Source: an uncultured Phascolarctobacterium sp. | GTDB lineage: Bacteria > Bacillota > Negativicutes > Acidaminococcales > Acidaminococcaceae | Length of the DNA stretch: 22,192 bases | Direction: 5' to 3' | Assembly: GCF_900753045.1 (NCBI RefSeq) | Contig: NZ_CAADXO010000032.1 | Location: forward strand, 1 to 22,192 | Shown: positions 1 to 6,341 of the stretch, piece by piece | Layout: each line of letters opens with the position of its first letter | How positions within the stretch are numbered: position 1 is the first letter of the stretch | Program-made: the position numbers and the translations under genes | Notes under the pieces: model-generated | Seen by the model: the letters and a program-made list of their open reading frames with translations, nothing else | What the model was told of the DNA's origin: nothing | Databases searched by the model: none

Positions 1-9
1 ATCTGAGAT

Positions 10-165
10 ATGGCATTGTTAAAATATCCAATTTTAAATAATTTGACCAGTCCAGATGCGGCAAATACTGAGCTTAAACAGATGAAAAGGCGGCATTCCT
101 TCTTTGCTGCGTGGAACCACAAGGGTACGGAATGGTTGCAGGTTTACTTAAGCAGCAGGCGGTGA
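10..165 (+). CDS. Doubtful 51-residue ORF at window edge
   Basis: An ATG at 10 opens a 51-codon frame ending in TGA at 163-165. An in-frame TGA sits just upstream at 4-6, so the frame cannot extend to the left. The product is basic at its end (MKRRHSFF near residues 25-32, then SSRR at the C-terminus) and has no domain that I recognise. There is no convincing ribosome binding site before the ATG. It could be the broken 3' part of a gene interrupted by the TGA at 4-6, or chance. The terminator that follows at 191-236 suggests a transcription unit ends here, which is the main reason to list it. Confidence 0.25.
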   Translation: MALLKYPILNNLTSPDAANTELKQMKRRHSFFAAWNHKGTEWLQVYLSSRR

Positions 166-190
166 GAAGGAAAAAGATAAGTTTTAGAAT

Positions 191-236
191 GAAAATCGAC
201 AAGAGGTTATAAAGCCTCTGCCGATTTTCTTTTTTT
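191..236 (+). terminator. Intrinsic terminator 1
   Basis: GAAAATCG at 191-198 pairs with CGATTTTC at 222-229, and the inner AGAGG/CCTCT pairs close a short A/T-rich loop. A run of T with one A follows. This is a strong rho-independent terminator for rightward transcription entering from outside the window. Confidence 0.85.
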
Positions 237-258
237 ATAGGAAACAGCAGAAAAGAAG

Positions 259-299
259 AGCGTGCAGAGTGTAAAAACTCTGACACGCTTATTTTTTTT
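259..299 (+). terminator. Intrinsic terminator 2 (tandem)
   Basis: AGCGTG and CAGAGT on the left arm pair with ACTCTG and CACGCT on the right arm around a GTAAAA loop, and a long T run follows at 291-299. It lies about 25 bp after terminator 1, so the upstream unit is sealed twice before the early genes begin at 339. Confidence 0.85.
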
Positions 300-338
300 A
301 CCATAAAAAGCGAATGAGGACGGAAAGGAGCATAGAAC

Positions 339-533
339 ATGGCGAAACGAAAGTATAAGCGTCTGCATTATGAGGACAGGCAGACCATAGAGGCTATGAG
401 TAAGCAGGGCAGCAGTGTAAGTGATATTGCAGAGGCACTGGGAACGCATAGGGACACAATTTATAGAGAGTTCAAACGCTGCAACGCCACACTGAAAACC
501 TACACGGCAGCAGCAGGGCAGCAGGCGTTATAA
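339..533 (+). CDS. Small helix-turn-helix protein
   Basis: A 64-residue basic protein. Residues about 9-47 have the pattern of the HTH_38/IS30-transposase N-terminal domain: LHYEDRQTIEAM, a turn at KQGSSVSDIAEALG, then HRDTIYREFKR as the recognition helix. In IS30-type transposases this domain binds DNA, but here nothing follows it, so it is a stand-alone DNA binder and not a transposase. The ATG is preceded by a strong GGAAAGGAG. It is the first gene after the double terminator and so probably heads the early operon, where a small regulator would fit. A truncated transposase relic is possible but less likely given the good start signal. Confidence 0.75.
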   Translation: MAKRKYKRLHYEDRQTIEAMSKQGSSVSDIAEALGTHRDTIYREFKRCNATLKTYTAAAGQQAL

Positions 534-562
534 ACAAGAATAACAAAAGAGAGGTAAGACAC

Positions 563-952
563 ATGAAAAAAGTAGATTTTAACAAATTGCAGGCAGGCGA
601 TTTAGTAGAAGTGCCACGCACACAGTTTGCACCTATGCGTAGCGGCTGGAATGGCTGGTTATTCAGTGAGGCAGTAGTAATAAGAAAGGGCGTAGGAAGA
701 AAAAGCAAAAAGAATGTAGTCGTAGTGGAAATGAGAACACCAGCAGGAAAGAACAGCTACGGGACTATAGAGGCTACATTTTACGCAGAGAATGTTTTTA
801 CTACGCCAGCAGCAAAGAACGCAAGAAACATTTTGAAGAAATACGGAATAGAGGACGCAGAGAGCTTTTACAAATTCATTGAGCGGGACGACGTAACGGG
901 CTGCGACTGGATAAGGTTTTTAATAGAAAAAGGCTTTTTATTTAATGAGTAG
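563..952 (+). CDS. Hypothetical early phage protein
   Basis: 129 residues, soluble, ATG after GAGAGGTAAG. I recognise no family. The N-terminal part (FNKLQAGDLVEVPRTQ, then VVIRKGVGRKSKKNVVVVEMRT) reads like a small beta-barrel, SH3-like fold. The C-terminal half (KNARNILKKYGIEDAESFYKFIE) is helical. The basic RKGVGRKSKK patch could contact nucleic acid, but that is only a guess from charge. It lies between the HTH gene and the tRNA, in the run of small early genes. Confidence 0.7.
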   Translation: MKKVDFNKLQAGDLVEVPRTQFAPMRSGWNGWLFSEAVVIRKGVGRKSKKNVVVVEMRTPAGKNSYGTIEATFYAENVFTTPAAKNARNILKKYGIEDAESFYKFIERDDVTGCDWIRFLIEKGFLFNE

Positions 953-971
953 GCGGCAGCAGCCGCCACGA

Positions 972-1045
972 GTGCCGTTAGTTCAGTTGGTTAGAGCAGC
1001 CGCCTCATAAGCGGCAAGTCGTGGGTTCAAGTCCCACACGGCACA
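972..1045 (+). tRNA. tRNA with anticodon CAT (probably Ile2, possibly Met)
   Basis: A complete 74-nt cloverleaf. The acceptor stem GTGCCGT/ACGGCAC is fully paired. The D arm is GTTC/GAGC, the anticodon stem GCCGC/GCGGC with loop CTCATAA, and the T arm GTGGG-TTCAAGT-CCCAC. The discriminator is A and no CCA is encoded, so CCA must be added. Anticodon CAT reads AUG unless C34 is modified to lysidine, when it reads AUA. The acceptor stem carries C4-G69 and C5-G68, which are described as positive determinants for the lysidine synthetase TilS on tRNA-Ile2, and the phage uses AUA often. Ile2 is therefore my preferred call over elongator Met. Confidence 0.93.
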
Positions 1046-1280
1046 TTGTGTAGCAGGCATGGCGAGCCTGCGGCAGAGGGCAGCAGGCTAATAGCTGCAA
1101 TCTGTATACCGTGGAAAAATAGCGGCGGTCATACCAGCCAGAAAGTATGTGGACGGTCAACAGGTTTTCAGCTGCTTTTTAATGCGAAAAGCAGCCCGCA
1201 CGGTAAAACCAAACGCCAGAACAGGAGAGCGGCACACATGGAAAGACAGAGAGCGCCGCCGAAAGGAAGAGAGGCAGAGA
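1046..1280 (+). other. Non-coding stretch after the tRNA
   Basis: About 235 bases without a convincing gene. It holds two small hairpins: GCAGGC/GCCTGC at 1053-1071, and GCTGCTTTT paired with AAAAGCAGC at 1171-1194. Neither is followed by a T run, so neither is a clear terminator. An ATG at 1238 has a good AGGAGAG before it, but its 59-codon frame (Arg/Ala/Gly rich, ending at 1417) looks like a shadow of the next gene. I see no second tRNA. Confidence 0.5.
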
Positions 1281-1619
1281 ATGGCAGCAGAGGCATTGAT
1301 AGTAGAGGACGCATACCAGAGAGGCTATGCAGATGCCATAGCAGATATGCGAAAGAAAAAAGAGCAGAGGCGGCAGCGGGAGCAGGCAAAGAAAGCCTGC
1401 CGCTGGTATTTCATTAAGCAGAAAGCCTACGGGCTTGCAATGCTGGCAGTTACCGTGCTGGCGGCATGGGCGACAGAGGGCGACATAACAATAGCGGTTA
1501 TTACCGTACCGCTGGGGCTTATGTGCCTTTTCAGTAAAAAAATGCTGATAGTAGACAACTACTATTTTGCTACAGAAGAGAGGGCAATACATGGACGAAA
1601 AAACAATACAGCGTATTAA
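1281..1619 (+). CDS. Small membrane protein with charged N-terminal helix
   Basis: 112 residues from the ATG at 1281, preceded by GGAAGAGAGG. The same frame is open to a GTG at 1149, but that start has no ribosome binding site. The first half is a highly charged helix (RKKKEQRRQREQAKK), probably a coiled coil. Then come two hydrophobic segments, AYGLAMLAVTVLAAWA and ITIAVITVPLGLMCLF, joined by a short TEGD loop, so it should span the membrane as a hairpin. No family is recognised. Its 3' end overlaps the next gene by about 30 bases, which suggests translational coupling. Confidence 0.6.
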   Translation: MAAEALIVEDAYQRGYADAIADMRKKKEQRRQREQAKKACRWYFIKQKAYGLAMLAVTVLAAWATEGDITIAVITVPLGLMCLFSKKMLIVDNYYFATEERAIHGRKNNTAY

Positions 1620-2145
1620 AAAGCTGCAAGCGCTGGCAGAGCGGGGCGTAGGCGGCGAGAAAACGACAGCGCAAAAGAAACTTGCAAAGCTGCTTAAGGA
1701 TAACGGTATAAATTCCTTAGACGAACTGCAAAAGGAAGAGTATGAATATACGATATTTTCCTACAACGGAAAGCACGAAATAAAACTGCTGCGGCAGTGT
1801 ATGTATAAGGTCATGGGTGCTAAATCTGACAGAACAGCATACAAGCCATACGGACGGCGGCAGAAAATCGGCATATATTGCACGAAAGCGCAGAAAATCG
1901 AAATAGAGTTAGAGTTTGAATTTTACAGAAACGTATTTTATGAGGAATTAAGTACATTTATGGACGCTTTCATACAGGCACAGAAGATTTTCCCAGAAGA
2001 TGCACCAGTAGGAGACTACGACGAATTTAACGAAAGAGATATGAAAATAGCGTTTATGGCTACGGGGATAGAACGGCGTAGCAGGGCTGCAATGATAGAG
2101 GAAAGCGAGGCGGGAAATGAGAAAACGAAAACGACAGGCAGTTAA
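1591..2145 (+). CDS. DUF2786-like early phage protein
   Basis: 184 residues from the ATG at 1591, chosen over an upstream ATG at 1567 because AGAAGAGAGG lies just before it. The N-terminus (TIQRIKKLQALAERG, then TTAQKKLAKLLKDNGI) matches the pattern of the DUF2786 family, a short helical domain of unknown function found in many phage and bacterial proteins. The middle (KIGIYCTKAQKIEIELEFEFYRNVF) is charged and probably helical. The C-terminus ESEAGNEKTKTTGS is partly dictated by the ribosome binding site of the next gene, which starts inside it at 2117. Its function is unknown. Confidence 0.7.
   Translation: MDEKTIQRIKKLQALAERGVGGEKTTAQKKLAKLLKDNGINSLDELQKEEYEYTIFSYNGKHEIKLLRQCMYKVMGAKSDRTAYKPYGRRQKIGIYCTKAQKIEIELEFEFYRNVFYEELSTFMDAFIQAQKIFPEDAPVGDYDEFNERDMKIAFMATGIERRSRAAMIEESEAGNEKTKTTGS
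2101..2110 (+). promoter_or_regulatory. Recurrent gene-boundary element GAAAGCGAGG (first copy)
   Basis: The same ten bases lie 6-9 bases before start codons at 2101, 4350, 7619, 7822, 9517, 10022 and 16804. Variants GAAAGCGGGG/T occur at 2465, 4665, 9085 and 11591. It contains GAGG, which pairs with 16S rRNA, so at least part of it is the ribosome site, but the upstream GAAAGC is conserved beyond need. Confidence 0.75.
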
Positions 2146-2485
2146 GAAACTGATACAGTGCGCAGCCGTTATAGCGGCAGGCGTGCTGGCAATCATTTTG
2201 TTTATGCTGGCTATCTGGTACAGAGGAAAGAACAGCGAGCCAGTAACAGACGAACAGGTAGCAGCGCAGATGCAGCAGGCAGAGCCGCTGGTTATTGAAA
2301 CACCAGAGGCAGCCACAGAGGGCAGTATAAGAGTATACGACTATGACGGCTGCTGTATTTATTCCTACTACGGCAAAATTCGGATAAACAGCGACGGTAA
2401 GGACGGCAAGGAAATTGACGTAGAGGCATTAGGCTATTTAGAGGGCTACCAAGAACATAAAGAGGAAAGCGGGGCGGGAGAATGA
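2117..2485 (+). CDS. Single-pass membrane protein, hypothetical
   Basis: 122 residues. A very basic N-terminus (MRKRKRQAVKK) precedes one transmembrane helix (about residues 12-34, LIQCAAVIAAGVLAIILFMLAI), followed by a polar domain with YDYDGCCIYSYYGK. The positive-inside rule puts the short N-terminus in the cytoplasm and the C-terminal domain outside, or it could be an uncleaved signal anchor. The start lies 29 bases inside the previous gene, behind GAAAGCGAGG. The stop overlaps the next ATG as ATGA. No family is recognised. Confidence 0.65.
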   Translation: MRKRKRQAVKKLIQCAAVIAAGVLAIILFMLAIWYRGKNSEPVTDEQVAAQMQQAEPLVIETPEAATEGSIRVYDYDGCCIYSYYGKIRINSDGKDGKEIDVEALGYLEGYQEHKEESGAGE

Positions 2486-2724
2486 GCCACAGATATTACA
2501 GCCCTTTACGCCCGTTATCACTGGGGACATTTCCAAAGCCGCAGGGAAACGAGATTTTACATATAGAAAATTTTGAGGAACGGCAGAACGTACCAGAGAT
2601 AGCACGGCAGGCGTGGGGATACATTGAGTACAAAGAGGCGCTTACAGAAATAGAGGCGGCAGCTTATGAGCTGATACCGTCAAACTGCATTTCTGAAATG
2701 GAAAACTTAGAGGCAAGGAGATAA
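2482..2724 (+). CDS. Hypothetical early phage protein
   Basis: 80 residues. The start overlaps the previous stop (ATGA at 2482-2485) and is preceded by GAAAGCGGGGCGGGAG. The product is acidic and soluble, with the look of small phage proteins of unknown role (RPLSLGTFPK near the N-terminus, a helical YKEALTEIEAAAYELIPS segment near the end). No family is recognised. It is probably translated by coupling from the upstream membrane protein gene. Confidence 0.6.
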   Translation: MSHRYYSPLRPLSLGTFPKPQGNEILHIENFEERQNVPEIARQAWGYIEYKEALTEIEAAAYELIPSNCISEMENLEARR

Positions 2725-2729
2725 AGGCA

Positions 2730-3071
2730 ATGAGCGAGGTATATATACGCAGCCAGAATAAAGAAAAGCTGTATAGACTGGGCGGTAATTACGCCTGCGT
2801 AGAGTACGGAGAGTATGAGGACGTAAAGAAAAAGAGAGGCGGCGCAGAGGCAGACAAAAAGCGCCACGTAATTTGCATAAGTGACGGGTGTTTAGAGGAA
2901 ATCGGAGAGTATGCCACAAAAGAGCGCTGCTTAGAGGTTCTGGACGAGATACAGAAAGCGTGCGTAAGCTATCTGTTTACGGCTGGCGGTGCAGCTATAG
3001 TAAGGGGCGGCATGGACGTACAGCCGTTTGCAGCAGTAATACCGAGGCTGTACGAAATGCCGGAGAAATAG
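2730..3071 (+). CDS. Conserved small phage protein
   Basis: 113 residues from an ATG preceded by GCAAGGAGATAAAGGCA. The opening EVYIRSQNKEKLYRLG, the central CISDGCLEEIGEYATKERCLEVLDEI and a beta-rich middle resemble a widespread family of short Firmicutes phage proteins that begin IRSQDK and contain LGEYSTEERAIEVLDEI. I know of no assigned function. The long insertion VKKKRGGAEADKKR is strongly basic. It sits in the early operon, 5 bases after the preceding gene. Confidence 0.7.
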   Translation: MSEVYIRSQNKEKLYRLGGNYACVEYGEYEDVKKKRGGAEADKKRHVICISDGCLEEIGEYATKERCLEVLDEIQKACVSYLFTAGGAAIVRGGMDVQPFAAVIPRLYEMPEK

Positions 3072-3083
3072 GAGAGGCAGACA

Positions 3084-3383
3084 GTGACAGTAGAGGAATT
3101 TATAGGCACGCTGGAGAGTTCAGACCGCCTGCGCATTATCGAGGGAAAAGCAGAGGTTTACGTAGGGTATCTGGCAGCGTTCAAACCGTTTGCAGACCAT
3201 GAGATAAGCGAGGAATACCGAAAATACAGCGAGCATGAGGTAAAGAAGTTTAGGGCAGTGCCGGAGATAACGCACAGACGCTGGAAAGAGCTGGGACTTT
3301 TGAAACCATTAGAGCCAGACCAGACAGCACAGTATAAGTTTAGTGATTTGCAGATGTCGCTTTACTACACCATTTACATATAA
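3084..3383 (+). CDS. Hypothetical early phage protein
   Basis: 99 residues from a GTG at 3084, preceded by GGAGAGGCAGACA. The product begins TVEEFIGTLESSDRLRIIEG. This N-terminal pattern (a helix, then DRLRI) recurs in small phage proteins of unknown function. The rest is mixed alpha/beta and ends KFSDLQMSLYYTIYI. No membrane segment or catalytic motif is evident. It is followed after 20 bases by the SSB-like gene. Confidence 0.6.
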   Translation: MTVEEFIGTLESSDRLRIIEGKAEVYVGYLAAFKPFADHEISEEYRKYSEHEVKKFRAVPEITHRRWKELGLLKPLEPDQTAQYKFSDLQMSLYYTIYI

Positions 3384-3403
3384 GAAAGGAAAGGGCAGGA
3401 AGT

Positions 3404-4132
3404 ATGACAAAGAAAAAGCCGGATTTTTTACGGGATTTAGATACTGCAATCATGGACGAGCTTACAGGTGGCGGTATCAAGGGAAATGCAGCGGGACTGG
3501 TAGGAACGCTTACACAGATTAAGGAAATTAAGCAGCTATGCGGGCTGCCGTTTTGCGGTTATATGGCAAAGTTGGAAACGGTAAGACCAAGCGGCGTGCC
3601 GGACGAGGTAACGGTAGTATTTGCAGAGGACGTACCATACAGGGCTTGCAACGGCATAGAATTTGACGTTATGCAGGAATTTGTAGAGGGCAGCAGGCTT
3701 TTACTGACAGGTAAGGTGCAGACGCTTAAGGACTTCCAGAGCGGTAGACTGCTGGTATATATTCTGGCAGATTTTGTGGCGGTATCGGAAAAGGCAGTAG
3801 AGCAGGACGAGACAGCAGTAAGAGGCGTTATAGCGAATAAGCCAACATACAGAGAAACACCGAGAGGCAAGCGCATTACTGATATTACGGTAAAGGTAAG
3901 AAATGAGCTTACAGGCGGCAGCTGCTTTTTACCGTGCATCTGCTGGCAGGAACAGGCAGACGAGGCGGCGCAGTGGCAGCAGGGCGACACTGTAGAGCTG
4001 CTGGGACGGTATCAGAGCCGCCAGTATGAAAAGGTGCTTGATACAGCCACAGGAGAAAGAGAACAGCGCACAGCTTATGAGGTATCGGTACGGCTGATTA
4101 GAAGAAAGGAAGAGGCAGAAAATGAGTGTTGA
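3404..4132 (+). CDS. OB-fold single-stranded-DNA-binding-like protein
   Basis: 242 residues from an ATG after AAGGAAAGGGCAGG. Two repeats look like OB folds. The first covers about residues 45-130 (FCGYMAKLETVRPSGVPDEVTVVF, then GSRLLLTGKVQTL). The second covers about 140-238 (VRGVIANKPTYRETPRGKRITDITVKV, then GDTVELLGRYQSRQYEK and TAYEVSVRLI), which is the SSB/PriB layout. It lacks the acidic SSB tail ending in PF. The genome therefore carries two SSB-like proteins, the other being the canonical one at 9624. This one probably binds single-stranded DNA in replication or recombination. I am fairly sure of the fold and less sure of the role. Confidence 0.7.
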   Translation: MTKKKPDFLRDLDTAIMDELTGGGIKGNAAGLVGTLTQIKEIKQLCGLPFCGYMAKLETVRPSGVPDEVTVVFAEDVPYRACNGIEFDVMQEFVEGSRLLLTGKVQTLKDFQSGRLLVYILADFVAVSEKAVEQDETAVRGVIANKPTYRETPRGKRITDITVKVRNELTGGSCFLPCICWQEQADEAAQWQQGDTVELLGRYQSRQYEKVLDTATGEREQRTAYEVSVRLIRRKEEAENEC

Positions 4133-4376
4133 ACATATCGGCAAGGGCTATGTAAAAATCTGCGTGAGTGAGGAAGAGTTAGAGAACAGCATAGCTGGGC
4201 TTAGCCAGTTAAAACCTATTTTGCAAACGCAAGTAATGAAAGGGAACGGAAGAAACACAAAGCAGGGGCTTATTGACGCAGCAGAGCTGGGAAAACATTT
4301 TGATACAGCGATAGATGCAATGACTATGCTTTTGGCTGGGTTTAAGGAAGAAAGCGAGGCACAGAATGAAGAGTAA
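4122..4376 (+). CDS. Hypothetical early phage protein
   Basis: 84 residues. The start overlaps the end of the SSB-like gene and is preceded by AAGGAAGAGGCAG. It is soluble and helical, with KQGLIDAAELGKHFDTAIDAMTMLL as a probable amphipathic helix. The C-terminal ESEA is encoded by the ribosome binding site of the next gene. No family is recognised. Confidence 0.55.
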   Translation: MSVEHIGKGYVKICVSEEELENSIAGLSQLKPILQTQVMKGNGRNTKQGLIDAAELGKHFDTAIDAMTMLLAGFKEESEAQNEE

Positions 4377-4686
4377 AACAATTTTAGGAGCAGACGGCGC
4401 AACAAAAATGCGGCAGATTACAGTAGGGATACACGGAAAGGGCGGCGAGGCAGGCATAAAGGCAATACAGCAGCTTGCAGGCATGGTGGACAGCTTAAAG
4501 CAGTGCCAGACACCACAGGAAGTATACGACAGATATTTACAGATTACGGGGTACTGTAAATGCTGCGTTGATTGTAATTTTATAGACCAAAAGGGAGCAG
4601 ACGAGCTGATGTGCTTAGCAGCATATCTGGCAGGAAATGAACAGGCACGGGCAGAGGCACAACAGAAAGCGGGTAAAAAGGCATGA
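4366..4686 (+). CDS. Hypothetical early phage protein
   Basis: 106 residues. It starts inside the previous gene behind GAAAGCGAGGC and overlaps the next gene by four bases. The middle holds a small cysteine cluster, CKCCVDCNF (about residues 64-72), that could bind metal or form a redox site. Around it are helices (AGIKAIQQLAGMVDSL and GADELMCLAAYLAG). I recognise no family and make no functional call. Confidence 0.55.
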   Translation: MKSKTILGADGATKMRQITVGIHGKGGEAGIKAIQQLAGMVDSLKQCQTPQEVYDRYLQITGYCKCCVDCNFIDQKGADELMCLAAYLAGNEQARAEAQQKAGKKA

Positions 4687-5189
4687 GAAAGGTTTATATA
4701 TGCAGCCCATACAGGGCGAAAGACGGCGCAGAGCTGGACAGAAACATAGATTATGCGCAGCAGCTGACACGGCAGGCGTTAGAGGCGGGCTTAGCACCCA
4801 TTACGCCGCATTTATATATGACGCAGTGCATGGACGATAAAAAGCCGGAAGAGCGGGCAAGGGGCATGGCTGCGGGGCTTGCGCTGCTGAAAGGCTGCGA
4901 TTTTGTTATTGCTGGTGTGAAATACGGCATAACAGAGGGAATGGACAGAGAAATACATACAGCAAATATGCTGGGAATTGCGGTTATAGATGCAAACCAG
5001 ATTAAACGGCATCTGGAATATGAGGAAAAGCGACAGGAGAGGGCGGCGAGCGATTACGCAAAGCTGCATAGCTGCGAATTTTGTAAGGGCGGCAAATTAT
5101 ATAGCTGCACGGGCTACGATTGCAGAGAGCCGTACAGACGGGCTTATGAGTATGCCTTAAGCCGCATAAGAGAGCGGCAGGAAACATGA
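4683..5189 (+). CDS. DUF4406/nucleoside 2-deoxyribosyltransferase-like protein
   Basis: 168 residues. The N-terminus KVYICSPYRA, followed by NIDYAQQLTRQALEAGLAPITPHLYMTQCMDD, GCDFVIAGVKYGITEGMDREIHTANMLGIAV, is the layout of the DUF4406/nucleoside deoxyribosyltransferase-like Rossmann fold: a small beta strand with SPY, helix, PHL, then GxxxSxGM-like and E-I-x-x-A. In that superfamily a Glu attacks the deoxyribosyl group, and the EGMDREI segment (around residue 92) is the likely region. A C-terminal Cys pair (CEFCKGGKLYSCTGYDC) may bind zinc. It could act on nucleotide salvage or modification, but the substrate is unknown. In this gene six of ten Ile codons are ATA. Confidence 0.7.
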   Translation: MRKVYICSPYRAKDGAELDRNIDYAQQLTRQALEAGLAPITPHLYMTQCMDDKKPEERARGMAAGLALLKGCDFVIAGVKYGITEGMDREIHTANMLGIAVIDANQIKRHLEYEEKRQERAASDYAKLHSCEFCKGGKLYSCTGYDCREPYRRAYEYALSRIRERQET

Positions 5190-5197
5190 AAAATAAA

Positions 5198-5229
5198 AGC
5201 GCCTACGGTGGGGAAACACCATAGGCGCT
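5198..5229 (-). terminator. Hairpin, reads as terminator on the minus strand
   Basis: AGCGCCTACGGTG pairs with CACCATAGGCGCT around GGGAAA with a single C/A mismatch. On the + strand no T run follows. On the minus strand the hairpin is followed by TTTATTTTT (the A run at 5189-5197), so it has terminator form for leftward transcription. It could equally be an origin element. Confidence 0.45.
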
Positions 5230-5294
5230 AAGCTATACAGCTTTGAAATACTATAAAAATTATAAGCTATGTATGGCGCAAAGTCAAGAAATTT

Positions 5295-5315
5295 AACGGG
5301 CAGGCAGCCCGTTTT
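5295..5315 (+). terminator. Short hairpin before rep, weak terminator or origin element
   Basis: AACGGGC pairs perfectly with GCCCGTT around AGGCA and is followed by TT. The T run is too short for a strong terminator. It may attenuate transcription into rep or be part of a nick site for the Rep protein. Confidence 0.4.
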
Positions 5316-5359
5316 AACACTTGATAAAAGTATTAACGAACCGACAGAGAGGTAGATAT

Positions 5360-6127
5360 ATGCCATACGTAGAGAGGGTAACAAAAGCAGGAAATACGAT
5401 AGAGATAGAGAGGTACTTTACCAGCAGATACAAAAAGAAAGGTATCAGCAGAGGGGATAAGGTAAAGCCAACAAAAGAAGAGCAGGAGAAAGTAAACACC
5501 AGACAGGCAGAGAGAAAGTTAAGGATACTCATAAATGCGAACTATGGATATGGGGACTACCATTTAGTGCTTGACTATATCCGCAGGAAAGGAGAACCAG
5601 ACAGAACGCCGGAGCAGATGCGGCAGGACATAGACGTATTTTTGAGGGAGTGCAGAAAGGAGTACAGAAAAGCAGGGTTAGAGTTCAAATACATACACGT
5701 TATGGAGATTGGCAAGAAAGGTGCGAGACATCACCACCTTGTAGTAAATAAAATTGATACAGAGATTTTACAACGCTGCTGGTATAAGGCATACGAGGGG
5801 CATAACAGGGTTAAGGTATTCCCACTGGACGATAGCGGCAACTATGCAGAGCTGGCAAGTTATTTAATCAAGTACACAGGAACGCACAAAAAGGGTACTG
5901 ACGGAGCATTACAGGGCAAGCGCTGGAATTGCAGCAAGAATTTAGTAAGACCAGAACCAGAGTACCACATAATTTCAGACCGTGAGTATTTCAAGAAAGA
6001 GCCAAAAGCAATAAAGGGCTATTACGTGGACAAGAACAGCGTAAGCATGGGGGTACACAGTCCAGAGTATTACGGCTACGGGTATTTAAGATACACATTA
6101 GTAAAAATAACAGATAGGGGGGGTTGA
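5360..6127 (+). CDS. HUH rolling-circle replication initiation protein (ORF2/G2P-like)
   Basis: 255 residues from the ATG at 5360, preceded by GAGAGGTAGATAT. An upstream TTG at 5321 is in frame but lacks a site. The three motifs of the HUH Rep family are in order: motif 1 YHLVLDY (about residues 67-73), the HUH motif H124-H125-H126 in ARHHHLVV, and motif 3 ELASYLIKYTGTH with Y168 and K171/Y172. In these enzymes the two outer His bind a divalent metal and the Tyr nicks one strand and stays attached to the 5' end. The nearest described family is the replication-associated ORF2/G2P domain. The role is to start phage DNA replication, probably at the adjacent hairpins. Nickase activity is inferred from the motifs. 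Confidence 0.85.
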   Translation: MPYVERVTKAGNTIEIERYFTSRYKKKGISRGDKVKPTKEEQEKVNTRQAERKLRILINANYGYGDYHLVLDYIRRKGEPDRTPEQMRQDIDVFLRECRKEYRKAGLEFKYIHVMEIGKKGARHHHLVVNKIDTEILQRCWYKAYEGHNRVKVFPLDDSGNYAELASYLIKYTGTHKKGTDGALQGKRWNCSKNLVRPEPEYHIISDREYFKKEPKAIKGYYVDKNSVSMGVHSPEYYGYGYLRYTLVKITDRGG

Positions 6128-6128
6128 A

Positions 6129-6341
6129 ATGCAGATAATCAAGGGCGTTGCCATTGCAGCAGTGTTGATAATAGCCGGACTGCTGGCACTGATTGTGGCA
6201 GCATATCTGGCGTTTAGAATTGCAGCGGCTATTTTTGAACAGCAGGAGAGCTGGAAAGACAGCGGCAGCAGAAAGGAATGCAGGACTACAAAGCGAGGAA
6301 ACAATAACGCTTTTGGCGATAGAGAACAGCAAGCCGCATAA
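6129..6341 (+). CDS. Small membrane protein, hypothetical
   Basis: 70 residues starting two bases after the rep stop. A single long hydrophobic segment (IIKGVAIAAVLIIAGLLALIVAAYLAFRIAAAIF, residues 3-36) is followed by a polar tail rich in Arg, Lys, Asn and Gln. The site before the ATG is only GGGGGG at a short distance. No family is recognised. It is probably translated by coupling from rep. Confidence 0.6.
   Translation: MQIIKGVAIAAVLIIAGLLALIVAAYLAFRIAAAIFEQQESWKDSGSRKECRTTKRGNNNAFGDREQQAA

Larger units (their letters stand above)
5190..5359 (+). other. Non-coding region upstream of rep, possible origin
   Basis: About 170 bases with no gene. It contains a long hairpin at 5198-5229, an A/T-rich stretch at about 5243-5270, and a second hairpin at 5295-5313 just before the rep gene. 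A weak promoter-like TTGAAA at 5243 has no well-spaced -10. Because rolling-circle origins often lie beside the rep gene as hairpins, this is the natural place to look for the origin. That is inference only. Confidence 0.4.

Noticed and set aside
339..533. IS30-type transposase insertion
   Set aside because: Only the HTH domain is present; no DDE catalytic part, no terminal inverted repeats, and the gene has a good start and stop.
1171..1194. Terminator after the tRNA
   Set aside because: Good 9-bp stem but no T run after it, so it is not called as a terminator.
1046..1417. Frame overlapping the membrane protein gene, with ATG at 1238 after AGGAGAG
   Set aside because: The product is low-complexity Arg/Ala/Gly in the alternative frame of a gene with clear transmembrane segments. 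The ribosome-site match alone is not enough.
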